Source of the DNA: Bradyrhizobium sp. sGM-13
Lineage (GTDB): Bacteria > Pseudomonadota > Alphaproteobacteria > Rhizobiales > Xanthobacteraceae
Direction of reading: 5' to 3'
Assembly: GCF_018398875.1 (NCBI RefSeq)
Contig: NZ_JAGWDK010000003.1
Location: 186,001 to 250,000 of the forward strand
DNA: 64,000 nt
Part shown: positions 8,529 through 16,158 of the stretch, one piece after another
How the letters are laid out: the number at the start of each line of letters is the position of its first letter
Position numbering within the stretch: position 1 is the first letter of the stretch
Position numbers and translations under genes: made by a program
The notes under the pieces: model-generated
The model's input: only the letters and a program-made list of their open reading frames with translations
The model's database searches: none
Told to the model about the DNA's origin: nothing

Positions 8529-9253
8529 TCATGCGCGCGCCTTCGAGCGAACTGCCGATTGAATTCGATCGCGTGACGGTTACGGCCGGTGGGATCACGA
8601 TCCTCGACGACGTCGCGCTCACGCTGGCGCCGGGCCCGCCCACGGTATTGATCGGCCCCAACGGCTCGGGAAAATCGACGATGCTGCGCCTGGCGATGGG
8701 GCTGCTGGCACCTTCGCGCGGGCGCATCACCTGGGGCGGGCTCCAACATGTCCCGCCGCTGAAGCGCGCGATCGTGTTTCAGCGCCCGGCGATGCTTCGG
8801 CGCAGCGCCGCCGCCAATCTCCGTTTTGCGCTGCGCGCCGCCGGTATCCCGCACGCGGAGCATGCGCGACGCGTCGCCGAGTTGCTCGAACTGGTCGGCT
8901 TGCATGCGCTCGCCGACCGCGCGGCGCGAAGGCTCTCCGGCGGCGAGCAGCAGCGGCTGGCGCTGGCACGCGCGCTGGCGCGCGATCCCTCGGTGCTGTT
9001 TTTGGACGAGCCGACCGCGAGCCTCGACCCCATCGCCACCAAGGCGGTGGAAGACATCATCCGCACTGTAAGCGAGCGCAACATCAAGGTCGTGATGGCG
9101 ACCCACGATCTCGGCGAAGCGCGCAGGCTCGCCGGCGAAATCGTCATGCTTCACCGCGGTCGTATTGTCGAAACCGGTGCAGCCGCATCGTTCTTCGACG
9201 CGCCGCAAACCGCCGAGGCGAGGGCGTTCCTCGCCGGCGAACTATTGATTTAG
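8525..9253 (+). CDS. tupC: Tungstate-type ABC transporter ATP-binding subunit
   Basis: This 242-residue ATPase has Walker A GPNGSGKST (about residue 43), a Q-loop near VFQRPAML, the ABC signature LSGGEQQRLALARAL, Walker B VLFLDEPTASLDP and the switch His in VMATHDLGEARR. These are the standard parts that power an importer. Its start overlaps the permease stop by four bases. A dispersed repeat sits between this gene and the binding-protein gene and may form mRNA structure that adjusts the subunit ratio. Substrate preference follows from the neighbouring binding protein. Confidence 0.92.
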   Translation: MIMRAPSSELPIEFDRVTVTAGGITILDDVALTLAPGPPTVLIGPNGSGKSTMLRLAMGLLAPSRGRITWGGLQHVPPLKRAIVFQRPAMLRRSAAANLRFALRAAGIPHAEHARRVAELLELVGLHALADRAARRLSGGEQQRLALARALARDPSVLFLDEPTASLDPIATKAVEDIIRTVSERNIKVVMATHDLGEARRLAGEIVMLHRGRIVETGAAASFFDAPQTAEARAFLAGELLI

Positions 9254-9301
9254 CGCATGATCCGGAAAAGTGGTTACCGGTTTTCCGAAAAGATCGTGCG
9301 C
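9253..9301. repeat. REP-like palindromic repeat between tupC and tupA
   Basis: GCGCATGATC at the left pairs with GATCGTGCGC at the right, and CGGAAAA pairs with TTTTCCG inside, enclosing a TGGTTACCGG core. The 49-base hairpin lies in the coding direction between two operon genes. It matches the dispersed GCATGATCCGGAAAAGTGG element family of Bradyrhizobium-like genomes and shares its head with the element at 4356. Confidence 0.75.
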
Positions 9302-9321
9302 AAACTAAAGAAGGAAAATAA

Positions 9322-10155
9322 ATGAGCATGCTCACCCGCCGTTTGCTGATTGCGGCGACCGCCAGCCTGGTTTTCGCAAGCCACGCCGTCGCGCAGGATA
9401 AATCGATCGTGGTGGCCTCGACCACCTCGACGCAGGATTCCGGCCTGTTCGCTCACATCCTGCCGATGTTCAAGGCCAGGAACGGCATCGACGTAAAAGT
9501 GGTGGCGCAAGGTACGGGACAAGCGCTCGATACCGGCCGCCGCGGCGATGCCGACGTCGTGTTCGTCCACGCCAAACCTGCGGAAGAAAAATTCGTGTCC
9601 GAGGGTTTTGGCGTCAGGCGCCATCCCGTGATGTACAACGACTTCATCCTGATCGGTCCGAAGAGTGACCCGGCCGGCATCAAGGGCTCGAAAGACATCG
9701 TTGCGGCGCTCTCCGCGATCAAGGCGAAGGGAGCCGATTTCATCTCGCGCGGCGACAAGTCCGGCACCCATCAGGCGGAGCTCAATCTCTGGAAGATCGC
9801 CGGCATCGACATCGCAAAGGACAAGGGTCCCTGGTACAAGGAGATCGGGCAGGGCATGGGCGCTGCGCTCAACACCGCGTCCGCCTCCAACGCCTATGTG
9901 CTCGCCGATCGCGGCACCTGGTTGTCGTTCAAGAATCGCGGCGACCTCGGAATTGCCGCCGAAGGCGACAAGCGCCTGTTCAACCAGTACGGCATCATGC
10001 TGGTGAATCCGGAGAAACATCCGAGCGTCAAGAAGGATCTCGGCCAACAATTCATCGACTGGCTGATATCATCAGAGGGCCAGAAGGCGATCGCCGGTTA
10101 CAAGATCAACGGCGAGCAGTTGTTCTACCCCAACGCCAGCGATTCCGGCGCGTGA
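9322..10155 (+). CDS. tupA: Tungstate-type ABC transporter substrate-binding protein
   Basis: This 277-residue exported protein has a signal peptide (MSMLTRRLLIAATASLVFAS, cleavage near AVAQ). The mature N-terminus reads VVASTTSTQDSGLF, the hallmark of TupA proteins, whose Thr/Ser cluster contacts the oxyanion. The segments GTGQALDTGRRGDADVVFVH and SRGDKSGTHQAELNLW complete the ligand pocket. It starts 68 bases after tupC with AGAAGGAAAATAA as ribosome site. TupA proteins bind tungstate with very high selectivity over molybdate; tungstate is therefore the likely cargo, but the sequence alone cannot exclude molybdate. Confidence 0.93.
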   Translation: MSMLTRRLLIAATASLVFASHAVAQDKSIVVASTTSTQDSGLFAHILPMFKARNGIDVKVVAQGTGQALDTGRRGDADVVFVHAKPAEEKFVSEGFGVRRHPVMYNDFILIGPKSDPAGIKGSKDIVAALSAIKAKGADFISRGDKSGTHQAELNLWKIAGIDIAKDKGPWYKEIGQGMGAALNTASASNAYVLADRGTWLSFKNRGDLGIAAEGDKRLFNQYGIMLVNPEKHPSVKKDLGQQFIDWLISSEGQKAIAGYKINGEQLFYPNASDSGA

Positions 10156-10185
10156 TGTGCAGTAGCGATCAGTCCAGCGCAATGA

Positions 10186-10395
10186 TCACGGTTCGCTTGC
10201 AGTCGGCGGCGTTTCGTCAGGCTTGATCGCTGGAACCCTGATCAGGCGATAGATCGGCACCCACGCAGTGTCCCAGTTCTCGAGCGTAGCGCCGCAAGCC
10301 GTGCACTCAAAACTGTCGATCTCGCGCGAGGCCGCCATCGCCTCCGTGCGGTGGTAGATCGCGCCACATCTGCAATGTCGCTGATTTCCGGTCAC
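10186..10395 (-). CDS. Small zinc-ribbon-like protein
   Basis: This 69-residue protein starts at a GTG (10395) and begins MTGNQRHCRCGAIYHRTEAM. Two cysteine pairs (HCRCG near residue 8 and FECTACGATLENW near residue 31) are spaced like a zinc ribbon. The C-terminus is proline-rich. I do not recognise a named family; it may bind metal or nucleic acid. It converges on tupA with 30 bases between stops. Confidence 0.7.
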   Translation of the reverse strand: MTGNQRHCRCGAIYHRTEAMAASREIDSFECTACGATLENWDTAWVPIYRLIRVPAIKPDETPPTASEP

Positions 10396-10570
10396 CGACG
10401 ATGCTTAAGCCCCGGCGCGAAGCCGTACAACGCTACTCTCGTCGAAGGAACCGCCGTTCATATTCATGAATGTTTGTTTAAGGACCTGTAACAGTCTTAA
10501 TGTCGCAGACGGAACGTGATCGCGGCGGGGTGATTAGACTCGATAGAGTCGACACAATCACTGGAGTTCG

Positions 10571-10876
10571 ATGATGAAGAAACTAGCCATCGTGTTTGCC
10601 GTTGGTGCTGCTGCGCTGATCGGCGGTTCCGCCGCCAACGCCGCCGACAATGCGGTAAAGGCGAAACCTGCGACGGATACTGTGCAGTCTTCCACTGACT
10701 TCAGCGCCCATCGCCGCCACTGGCGTCATCGGCACTGGGGTTACCACCGGCACCATCGCCCGTACTACGATAGCTACGGCTACTACGCGCCGCGCCGGTA
10801 CGGGTACTACGGCGGTCCCCGCTATTACGGCGGCGGTCCCGGCGTAACCTTCAGCTTCGGCACCGGCCGCTGGTAA
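10571..10876 (+). CDS. Small secreted His/Tyr/Gly-rich protein
   Basis: This 101-residue protein has a clear signal peptide (MMKKLAIVFAVGAAALIGGS, cleavage near ANA-A). A mature region follows that is rich in His, Arg, Tyr and Gly (HRRHWRHRHWGYHRHHRPYY, then repeated YGYY and YYGG units). Such proteins are common in Bradyrhizobium and are thought to sit in the periplasm or on the surface; the His cluster could bind metal. GACTCGATAGAGTC (10537-10550), a short palindrome, lies 20 bases upstream of the start and may be an operator. A strong hairpin terminator follows. Confidence 0.8.
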   Translation: MMKKLAIVFAVGAAALIGGSAANAADNAVKAKPATDTVQSSTDFSAHRRHWRHRHWGYHRHHRPYYDSYGYYAPRRYGYYGGPRYYGGGPGVTFSFGTGRW

Positions 10877-10889
10877 GACAGCCGGCGAG

Positions 10890-10919
10890 AAAAAAGCCCG
10901 CAGCAATGCGGGCTTTTTT
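10890..10919. terminator. Bidirectional rho-independent terminator
   Basis: An AAAAAAGCCCGC arm and a GCGGGCTTTTTT arm flank a short AGCAAT loop. The A tract on one side and T tract on the other let it stop transcription from both the secreted-protein gene and the convergent transglycosylase gene. Confidence 0.9.
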
Positions 10920-10947
10920 GCGTGCCAACCGGCGGGTCGATCTGGGC

Positions 10948-11985
10948 CTACAATTCCCGCGATGCTTTCGATGACTTTGTCCGGCTGCCGCTGCCGGCGG
11001 CCGACGCAAAACGGGTGGCGGATTGCTTGCCGGGCTTCCGTGTCACAGCCTTTGCTGCCAGCCGGGTTACCCGGGCATGCGCATTCCGGAACGCCGTACG
11101 TACGGCCCTTGCGGTTCGGCTTGCAACAACTCGCCGCTTTTTGAGAGCCGCGTGGCTCTCTTCGGCAACTTCAGCCTTTAGCAACATTCCGCTGATGGAA
11201 GGCGACAGATCGACCGGAATTTCGGCGATCTGGTCTTCCTTCGACAGGCCACCGACGCCTTCGCACGGCGCCTTGTCCGGCAGGTCCGTCGGCATGTGAA
11301 CAGTGTTGTTTGCGTCCGTCCAGGCCTCGGCCTTGTTGCCGGTGATGATCTTGACGTAAGCGCGCGTTTCCTTCGGCAACGCGCCGCGCCGCGATAGCCA
11401 CTTCTCGATCCTGCCGCCGCCCGCATTGTAGGCTGCGGCCGCAAGCCCGAGATTTCCGAACTGATTATAAAGCTTGCGAAGAAATCTTGCCGACGCAGGA
11501 ATCGCCTGCAGCGGATCGAAAGGGTCTTTCAAGCCCATTTCGACCGCCGTCCGCGGCATGAATTGCGCAATGCCCTGCGCGCCTGCCGAACTGACCTCCG
11601 CCGCTTTAAACCTGCTTTCCTGCCAGAGCAGGCGCACGAGAAACCCGATCGGAACATCGTGTTCCTCAGCGGCACTTCTGACCGCTTCACAGATCGGGTT
11701 CGCTGGCGCGGCCTCCTGCTTTATCGAGACGACCGCATGAGCTGCGGAATCGGCTGTCGTTGCCGACTGGTACGGCATCGTGACGACGTTTGTTGCGTCA
11801 GGTTCTTGCGAATGCTCAACCGACGCGGTCACAGTTCCTGTGTGAGAATTCGATGTCGTGGCGGGTTCCGATTGCGCTTTGGCGAAAACGAAAGATGGTT
11901 CCATCCATACTGACTTGATTCCGGAACTTTCAAAATCCACCGCGACTACGAACACAGCAATCACGGCGGCGAAAAGATATCGCAT
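10948..11985 (-). CDS. Soluble lytic murein transglycosylase-like protein (SLT domain)
   Basis: This 345-residue protein starts at ATG 11985 with a hydrophobic signal or anchor (MRYLFAAVIAVFVVAVDF). A low-complexity linker leads to an SLT-type lysozyme fold (about residues 95-230). The catalytic Glu is in LLWQESRFKAAEVSSAGAQG, followed by IAQFMPRTAVEMGL and the family's AAYNAGGGRIEKWL. It would cleave the MurNAc-GlcNAc bond of peptidoglycan in the periplasm. The C-terminal 80 residues are very basic (Arg/Lys/Ala), perhaps binding the cell wall or DNA. Its 3' end faces the shared terminator at 10890-10919. Confidence 0.9.
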   Translation of the reverse strand: MRYLFAAVIAVFVVAVDFESSGIKSVWMEPSFVFAKAQSEPATTSNSHTGTVTASVEHSQEPDATNVVTMPYQSATTADSAAHAVVSIKQEAAPANPICEAVRSAAEEHDVPIGFLVRLLWQESRFKAAEVSSAGAQGIAQFMPRTAVEMGLKDPFDPLQAIPASARFLRKLYNQFGNLGLAAAAYNAGGGRIEKWLSRRGALPKETRAYVKIITGNKAEAWTDANNTVHMPTDLPDKAPCEGVGGLSKEDQIAEIPVDLSPSISGMLLKAEVAEESHAALKKRRVVASRTARAVRTAFRNAHARVTRLAAKAVTRKPGKQSATRFASAAGSGSRTKSSKASREL

Positions 11986-12107
11986 CAACTTCCATCCATT
12001 TGTGTGAAGGCCGGTCGGATAGAAGTTGGATGTGGAGATTTCGCGGATGAACTACGGCAGAGCAGTGTTCTTTGTGGCCGTAATTCTACCGAGGGGAACT
12101 TTCAAAA

Positions 12108-13292
12108 ATGCGCGTTCCCGGGCCGGTCGCCTACATAGCTCTTTACGCCGCGTTGTACGCGGCGTTCGGCGTGGCATCGCCGTTCTGGCCGAAATTTTTT
12201 GAAACCAGGGCGCTCACGTTCGAGCAGATCGGCTTGATACTGGCGGCTGCGTTGCTGGCGCGTCTTGTCGCCGGTCCACTCGTCGGGATGTTTGCAGACT
12301 TCCTGCAATCGTTGCGCCTCGTGCTCGCATTCTGCGCCGCCCTGGCAGCAGCAACGGCTGCGGCGTTGCTGTGGGCCGATGGTTTCTGGCTGTTGCTGCT
12401 TCTGGCGCTGGTTCAAGCCGTGGCACTGGCTCCTACGACGTCGATCGCCGATGCGTTGTCAGTCAACGCGGCCAGGCCGCAGATCGGCGGGCGGCCGTTC
12501 GAATATGGCTGGATTCGCGGTTCGGCATCGGCGGCTTTCGTCTGCGGTACGCTGATCATCGGGCAACTCATCACGTCCACTGATCTGACGCGTGTGGTCT
12601 GGCTGAACGCAGCGCTGCTTGTCGCTGCCGCTGGGGCAACCGCGCTGGTACCCAAGGTTTCAGCTCCATCGGCGCCGCATACCGGCGTATCGCAGCTTGC
12701 GGGCGAGGTTCGTGGACTCCTTGGAATCGCGCGATTCCGGATCCTGATCCTCGTCTCGGCTCTGATCTATGGCAGCCACGCCATGCATGACGCCTTTGCG
12801 GTGATCCGGTGGAGCAATGCCGGAATAGACACTTCCGTCATAAGCGTCTTGTGGTCGGAGGCCGTCGCCGCAGAAGTCATCGTATTCTTTCTGATCGGAC
12901 CGGCCTTGCTCAACCGGCTCGGCGCGCGTGGTGCGGCGGCGTTGGCGGCAGCAGCCGGAATCATCCGCTGGTCGGTTGCGGGGACGACGACTTCCGTTAT
13001 GGCGCTCGCGATGGTGCAGCCGCTGCACGGATTGACGTTCGCGCTGCTGCATCTTTCTTGCATGCGGTTGATGGCAACTCTTGTCCCCGCCAGAATGGCC
13101 GCAACGGCTCAAGCAATCTACGCGTTTGGTTCAGGCGTGGTAACGGCCGCACTGACGCTGCTTTCGGGGCTTTTCTATGCCAAGTATGGCGGAGGGGCGT
13201 TCGTTGCGATGGCGGTGCTCTGCGGCCTCGCGTTGCCGCTCGCCTGGTTTGGCTTTACCAATGCTCGGGATATCTCTGCCCGCGTACGCTGA
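12108..13292 (+). CDS. Major facilitator transporter (HcaT/nucleoside-symporter-like)
   Basis: This 394-residue protein has 12 hydrophobic segments. The first helix (IALYAALYAAFGVASPFWPK) and the LLARLVAGPLVGMFADFLQS motif between helices 2 and 3 resemble the MFS_1-like/HcaT group, which carries phenylpropionate-type acids or nucleosides. The middle loop (about residues 185-210) is cytoplasmic. The start is the ATG at 12108. No catabolic neighbour names a substrate. The oxygenase-like gene 57 bases downstream runs in the same direction and could be co-transcribed. Confidence 0.88.
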   Translation: MRVPGPVAYIALYAALYAAFGVASPFWPKFFETRALTFEQIGLILAAALLARLVAGPLVGMFADFLQSLRLVLAFCAALAAATAAALLWADGFWLLLLLALVQAVALAPTTSIADALSVNAARPQIGGRPFEYGWIRGSASAAFVCGTLIIGQLITSTDLTRVVWLNAALLVAAAGATALVPKVSAPSAPHTGVSQLAGEVRGLLGIARFRILILVSALIYGSHAMHDAFAVIRWSNAGIDTSVISVLWSEAVAAEVIVFFLIGPALLNRLGARGAAALAAAAGIIRWSVAGTTTSVMALAMVQPLHGLTFALLHLSCMRLMATLVPARMAATAQAIYAFGSGVVTAALTLLSGLFYAKYGGGAFVAMAVLCGLALPLAWFGFTNARDISARVR

Positions 13293-13349
13293 GTTGCGGT
13301 AGAATCCGCGTCGCGAAAACCAGGTCGATCTCTCTCAAAGGTTTGCCAA

Positions 13350-14300
13350 TTGGTCTCGGAAAGCGATCTAGACGCTACTCTCGATGCCGTCAGGGCCGGC
13401 GCTGCCGGGCCGGCTGAGGGCATTTTTGGCCCGGCGTCGATGACGTGGCGGATCGACAGGGAAGCCGTGATCTTTCTGGGAGCCGGGCGCGCCTTGCTGC
13501 TTCAACTTGCGCATCCCTGGGTCGCGACCGCCATTGCCGAGCACTCGCGCACCTTTACCGATCCGGTCGGCCGCTTTCATCGAACCTTTGAGCTGATGTT
13601 TACAATGGTGTTCGGTTCGCTTGATGGCGCGACTGCCGCGGCCCGGCGTCTGCATCGGCGGCACGCGATGATCTCCGGCGCGTTACCCGAGGCGAGCGGT
13701 CGCTTCGCCCAAGGTTCATCCTACAATGCCAACGACATCGCCGCGTTGCGCTGGGTTCACGCCACCCTCGTCGAAACTGCTGCCATCGCGCACGATCTCG
13801 TCTTGCCTCCGCTGTCGCCCGAACAGCGCGAGCAATATTGGGCCGAAAGCCGGCTGTTCGGCGCATTGTTCGGGCTGAGGCTCGAGGACCTGCCGGCGGA
13901 TTGGTCATCCTTCGCCGACTACAACGCCGCGATGGCTCAATCGGATACCTTGTCCGTCAGCACTGCGGCGCGTGACGTGGCCCACCACATCTTGACCGGC
14001 GCACGTCCGTGGTTGCGGCCGCCGCGCTGGTACGTAGCCCTGAGCGCACAGATGTTGCCCGAGCGGCTGCGAACAGGCTTCGGCCTCGATCTCGACGAAC
14101 GCGATCAGAGAGCCGCGGATCGCGCGCTCAAGTGGATACGCCGCCTATATCCGCACCTGCCGACTCGCCTCCGCTACGTCGGCCCCTATCACGAAGCGCA
14201 GGCGCGGCTGCAGGGAAAGCCGCGGCTCGAGCTGGCTACCCGGTGGCTCAATCGGGCGTGGACCGGACGACCGCGGCTGGATGATCGTCGGGAGAGGTGA
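13350..14300 (+). CDS. Oxygenase MpaB/latex-clearing-type family protein (DUF2236)
   Basis: This 316-residue protein begins at a TTG (13350) preceded by AAAGG. It matches the DUF2236/MpaB group through GPASMTWRIDREAVIFLGAG, the following LLLQLAHPWVATAIAEHS (candidate axial His ligand), and the FHRTFELMFTMVFG segment. Family members include b-type haem oxygenases such as rubber oxygenase Lcp, and MpaB in mycophenolic acid synthesis. No signal peptide is present, so it is probably cytoplasmic. The natural substrate is unknown. Confidence 0.82.
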   Translation: MVSESDLDATLDAVRAGAAGPAEGIFGPASMTWRIDREAVIFLGAGRALLLQLAHPWVATAIAEHSRTFTDPVGRFHRTFELMFTMVFGSLDGATAAARRLHRRHAMISGALPEASGRFAQGSSYNANDIAALRWVHATLVETAAIAHDLVLPPLSPEQREQYWAESRLFGALFGLRLEDLPADWSSFADYNAAMAQSDTLSVSTAARDVAHHILTGARPWLRPPRWYVALSAQMLPERLRTGFGLDLDERDQRAADRALKWIRRLYPHLPTRLRYVGPYHEAQARLQGKPRLELATRWLNRAWTGRPRLDDRRER

Positions 14301-14392
14301 GGCCGATGGGCATCGGCCTGTCATTTGCGGTAAGAGATCTACCCGCAGAAGATTCTTGAAACGAACCTTGCAGAACCGGATTTTTGATATTG

Positions 14393-14746
14393 ATGGACGA
14401 GGACGACCCGAGCGACGAAATTTCGCGGATCGAAGCGCGGCTCGAGGAGCTGGCCGAGGTCGCCGAGCGGTGCCGCAAGATCACGCTGGTCTCGAAGTCG
14501 GTGATCGCGCTCGGCGCCGGATTGATGCTCGTCACGATGCTTGGCCTGCTCGGGTCCAATCAGGTCGCCGCCCTCGGCTCGATTGCCGCGGTGCTGGGCG
14601 GCATCGTGTCGCTCGGCTCGAACGTCAGTACTTTGCGGCAGACCATGGCCGCCATCAGCGAAGCCGAGGCGCTTCGTTCCGATCTGATCGGCAGGATCGA
14701 CCTTCGCGTGGTCGGCGACGAGGTCGCAATCAAGCCGCCAGCGTAA
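14393..14746 (+). CDS. Small membrane protein with N-terminal coiled coil
   Basis: This 117-residue protein starts at ATG 14393 (MDEDDPSDEISRIEARLEEL). An acidic coiled-coil N-terminus is followed by two hydrophobic segments (about residues 35-75) and a second charged helix. I do not recognise a named function. Its 3' end overlaps the 3' end of the kelch gene on the other strand by 17 bases. Confidence 0.65.
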   Translation: MDEDDPSDEISRIEARLEELAEVAERCRKITLVSKSVIALGAGLMLVTMLGLLGSNQVAALGSIAAVLGGIVSLGSNVSTLRQTMAAISEAEALRSDLIGRIDLRVVGDEVAIKPPA

Positions 14747-15896
14747 ACGCCTCGTGCACGGACGACTGGACCGCGCCGCCCGTCACCGCGCCTCCGCCCG
14801 CAACGTAGATGGTATCGCCGATCGTCGTGGCGCCGACCGCGTGCCGCGGTGTCAGCATCGGCGCATGAGATTGCCAGGTATTGGTCTTCGGATCGTAACT
14901 CTCCATCTGACCGAATACGACGCCTTGCGAGATCTGGCCTCTGTCCTGCACGCCGTATTCGCCGCCCATCGCGAACAAGCGGTCGCGGTAGACGACGAGG
15001 CCGTGGCCCGACCGCGCCGTAGGCAGCGGCGCGCGCTCCTTCCAGGTGTCTGATACGGGCAGATAAACGTGGTGAAGGTCGGTGTTGTATTCGAAGGTGT
15101 TGAAGCGGCCGCCGATGATGTGGATCATGCCGTTATAGGCGACCGCGCCGACATGGTCGCGCGCGGCGGGGAGCGCTTTCCGGATTTCCCACTTGTCGGT
15201 TTGCGGGTCATAGACCTCATGCCAGCCGACGCTGGCGCGCTCGTTGGTGGGGGCGCCGGCGCCACCGATCAGATGGATCTTGCCATCAAGCGCCACCGCT
15301 GCGGCCGCCCCGCGCGGGCGTGACAATGGCGCGATGGTCGTCCACTTGTCGGACGCCACCTCGTAGAAAAACGCATTCGGGTCGGGATTGCGGTTCTGCT
15401 CGATGAATCCACCGAGCGCGTAGACGCGCCCTGCATCCGCCACGACCGCAACATGGTTGGCGCCGCGCGGCAAAGGCGCAGCGTTGAACCATCGATCTTC
15501 CTTCGGATCGTAAACATGATGATAGGTGCGGTCGACACGGCCTTCGCCATAGCCGCCGACAATATGCATGCGCCCCGCCCAGGCTGTGGCCCAGGCCATT
15601 TCGCTTCGCGGCAGCGGCAACGCCGCCTTTGGTGTCCAGAGCCCCTGCGGGCCCTTCGGCGCCGGACTGTCCACCTTCCGCTGGGCAATCTGCTCGGTGG
15701 TGAGGTGATGCGGCGTGCCGCCCTGAAGCCGGGCGAACGGATCGGAGGAGGGCGCTGCTTCAGGCAGCGCTGTGCCTAGCGGCGTGCCATGGCCCGCATG
15801 CTGGGCGAGCGCCGGCGCGCAACCGATTGTCGCGCCGGCAGCCACGGCAACGAAAGCTCTCCTGTTCAGACGCGGCAGATCGGATGTCGACGACAT
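14730..15896 (-). CDS. Tat-exported kelch-repeat protein (galactose-oxidase-like beta propeller)
   Basis: This 388-residue protein starts with a twin-arginine signal (LPRLNRRAFVAVAAGATIGC, cleavage near ALAQH). From about residue 85 on there are six kelch repeats, each ending in motifs such as MHIVGGYGEG, VYALGGFIEQ, IHLIGGAGAP, IHIIGGRFNT and LFAMGGEYGV with a YDP..D.W partner, as in a six-bladed propeller. The copper-ligand residues of galactose oxidase are not evident, so a binding rather than oxidase role is more likely. A degenerate copy of its 5' end lies 2.2 kb away at 18052-18151. Its 3' end overlaps the small membrane-protein gene. Confidence 0.88.
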   Translation of the reverse strand: MSSTSDLPRLNRRAFVAVAAGATIGCAPALAQHAGHGTPLGTALPEAAPSSDPFARLQGGTPHHLTTEQIAQRKVDSPAPKGPQGLWTPKAALPLPRSEMAWATAWAGRMHIVGGYGEGRVDRTYHHVYDPKEDRWFNAAPLPRGANHVAVVADAGRVYALGGFIEQNRNPDPNAFFYEVASDKWTTIAPLSRPRGAAAAVALDGKIHLIGGAGAPTNERASVGWHEVYDPQTDKWEIRKALPAARDHVGAVAYNGMIHIIGGRFNTFEYNTDLHHVYLPVSDTWKERAPLPTARSGHGLVVYRDRLFAMGGEYGVQDRGQISQGVVFGQMESYDPKTNTWQSHAPMLTPRHAVGATTIGDTIYVAGGGAVTGGAVQSSVHEAFTLAA

Positions 15897-16011
15897 GAGA
15901 GCACCTCAGCTAAAGTTGCTGGATCATTCAATGGTTGTAACAAAGGCGAGCGCGGTCAAGACAACAAAGCCGGGAACTGTCGCGCCGATGCACTCAATTG
16001 CAGGTGATGCT

Positions 16012-16048
16012 TGACGGGACTTGGCTGACGGGACTTGGCATGACGGGA
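16012..16048. repeat. Short tandem repeat upstream of the peptide-binding-protein gene
   Basis: TGACGGGACTTGGC occurs twice in tandem (16012-16025 and 16026-16039), followed one base later by a partial third copy TGACGGGA. It lies in the 262-base space between the divergent kelch and binding-protein genes, about 110 bases before the latter's start. Confidence 0.75.
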
Positions 16049-16158
16049 TGACCCGGATCCTGCTTTGACAGGTTCGCGCTGACCTGATCCATTTCCAGAA
16101 TCGGAAGTGACGAGGCATTCAACGACGAAGCACCCAACACCAGTTAAGGAGTCGGCCC

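Noticed and set aside
7913..9208. 431-residue minus-strand ORF opposite tupB and tupC
   Set aside because: Shadow of two strong ABC transporter genes; no family motif.
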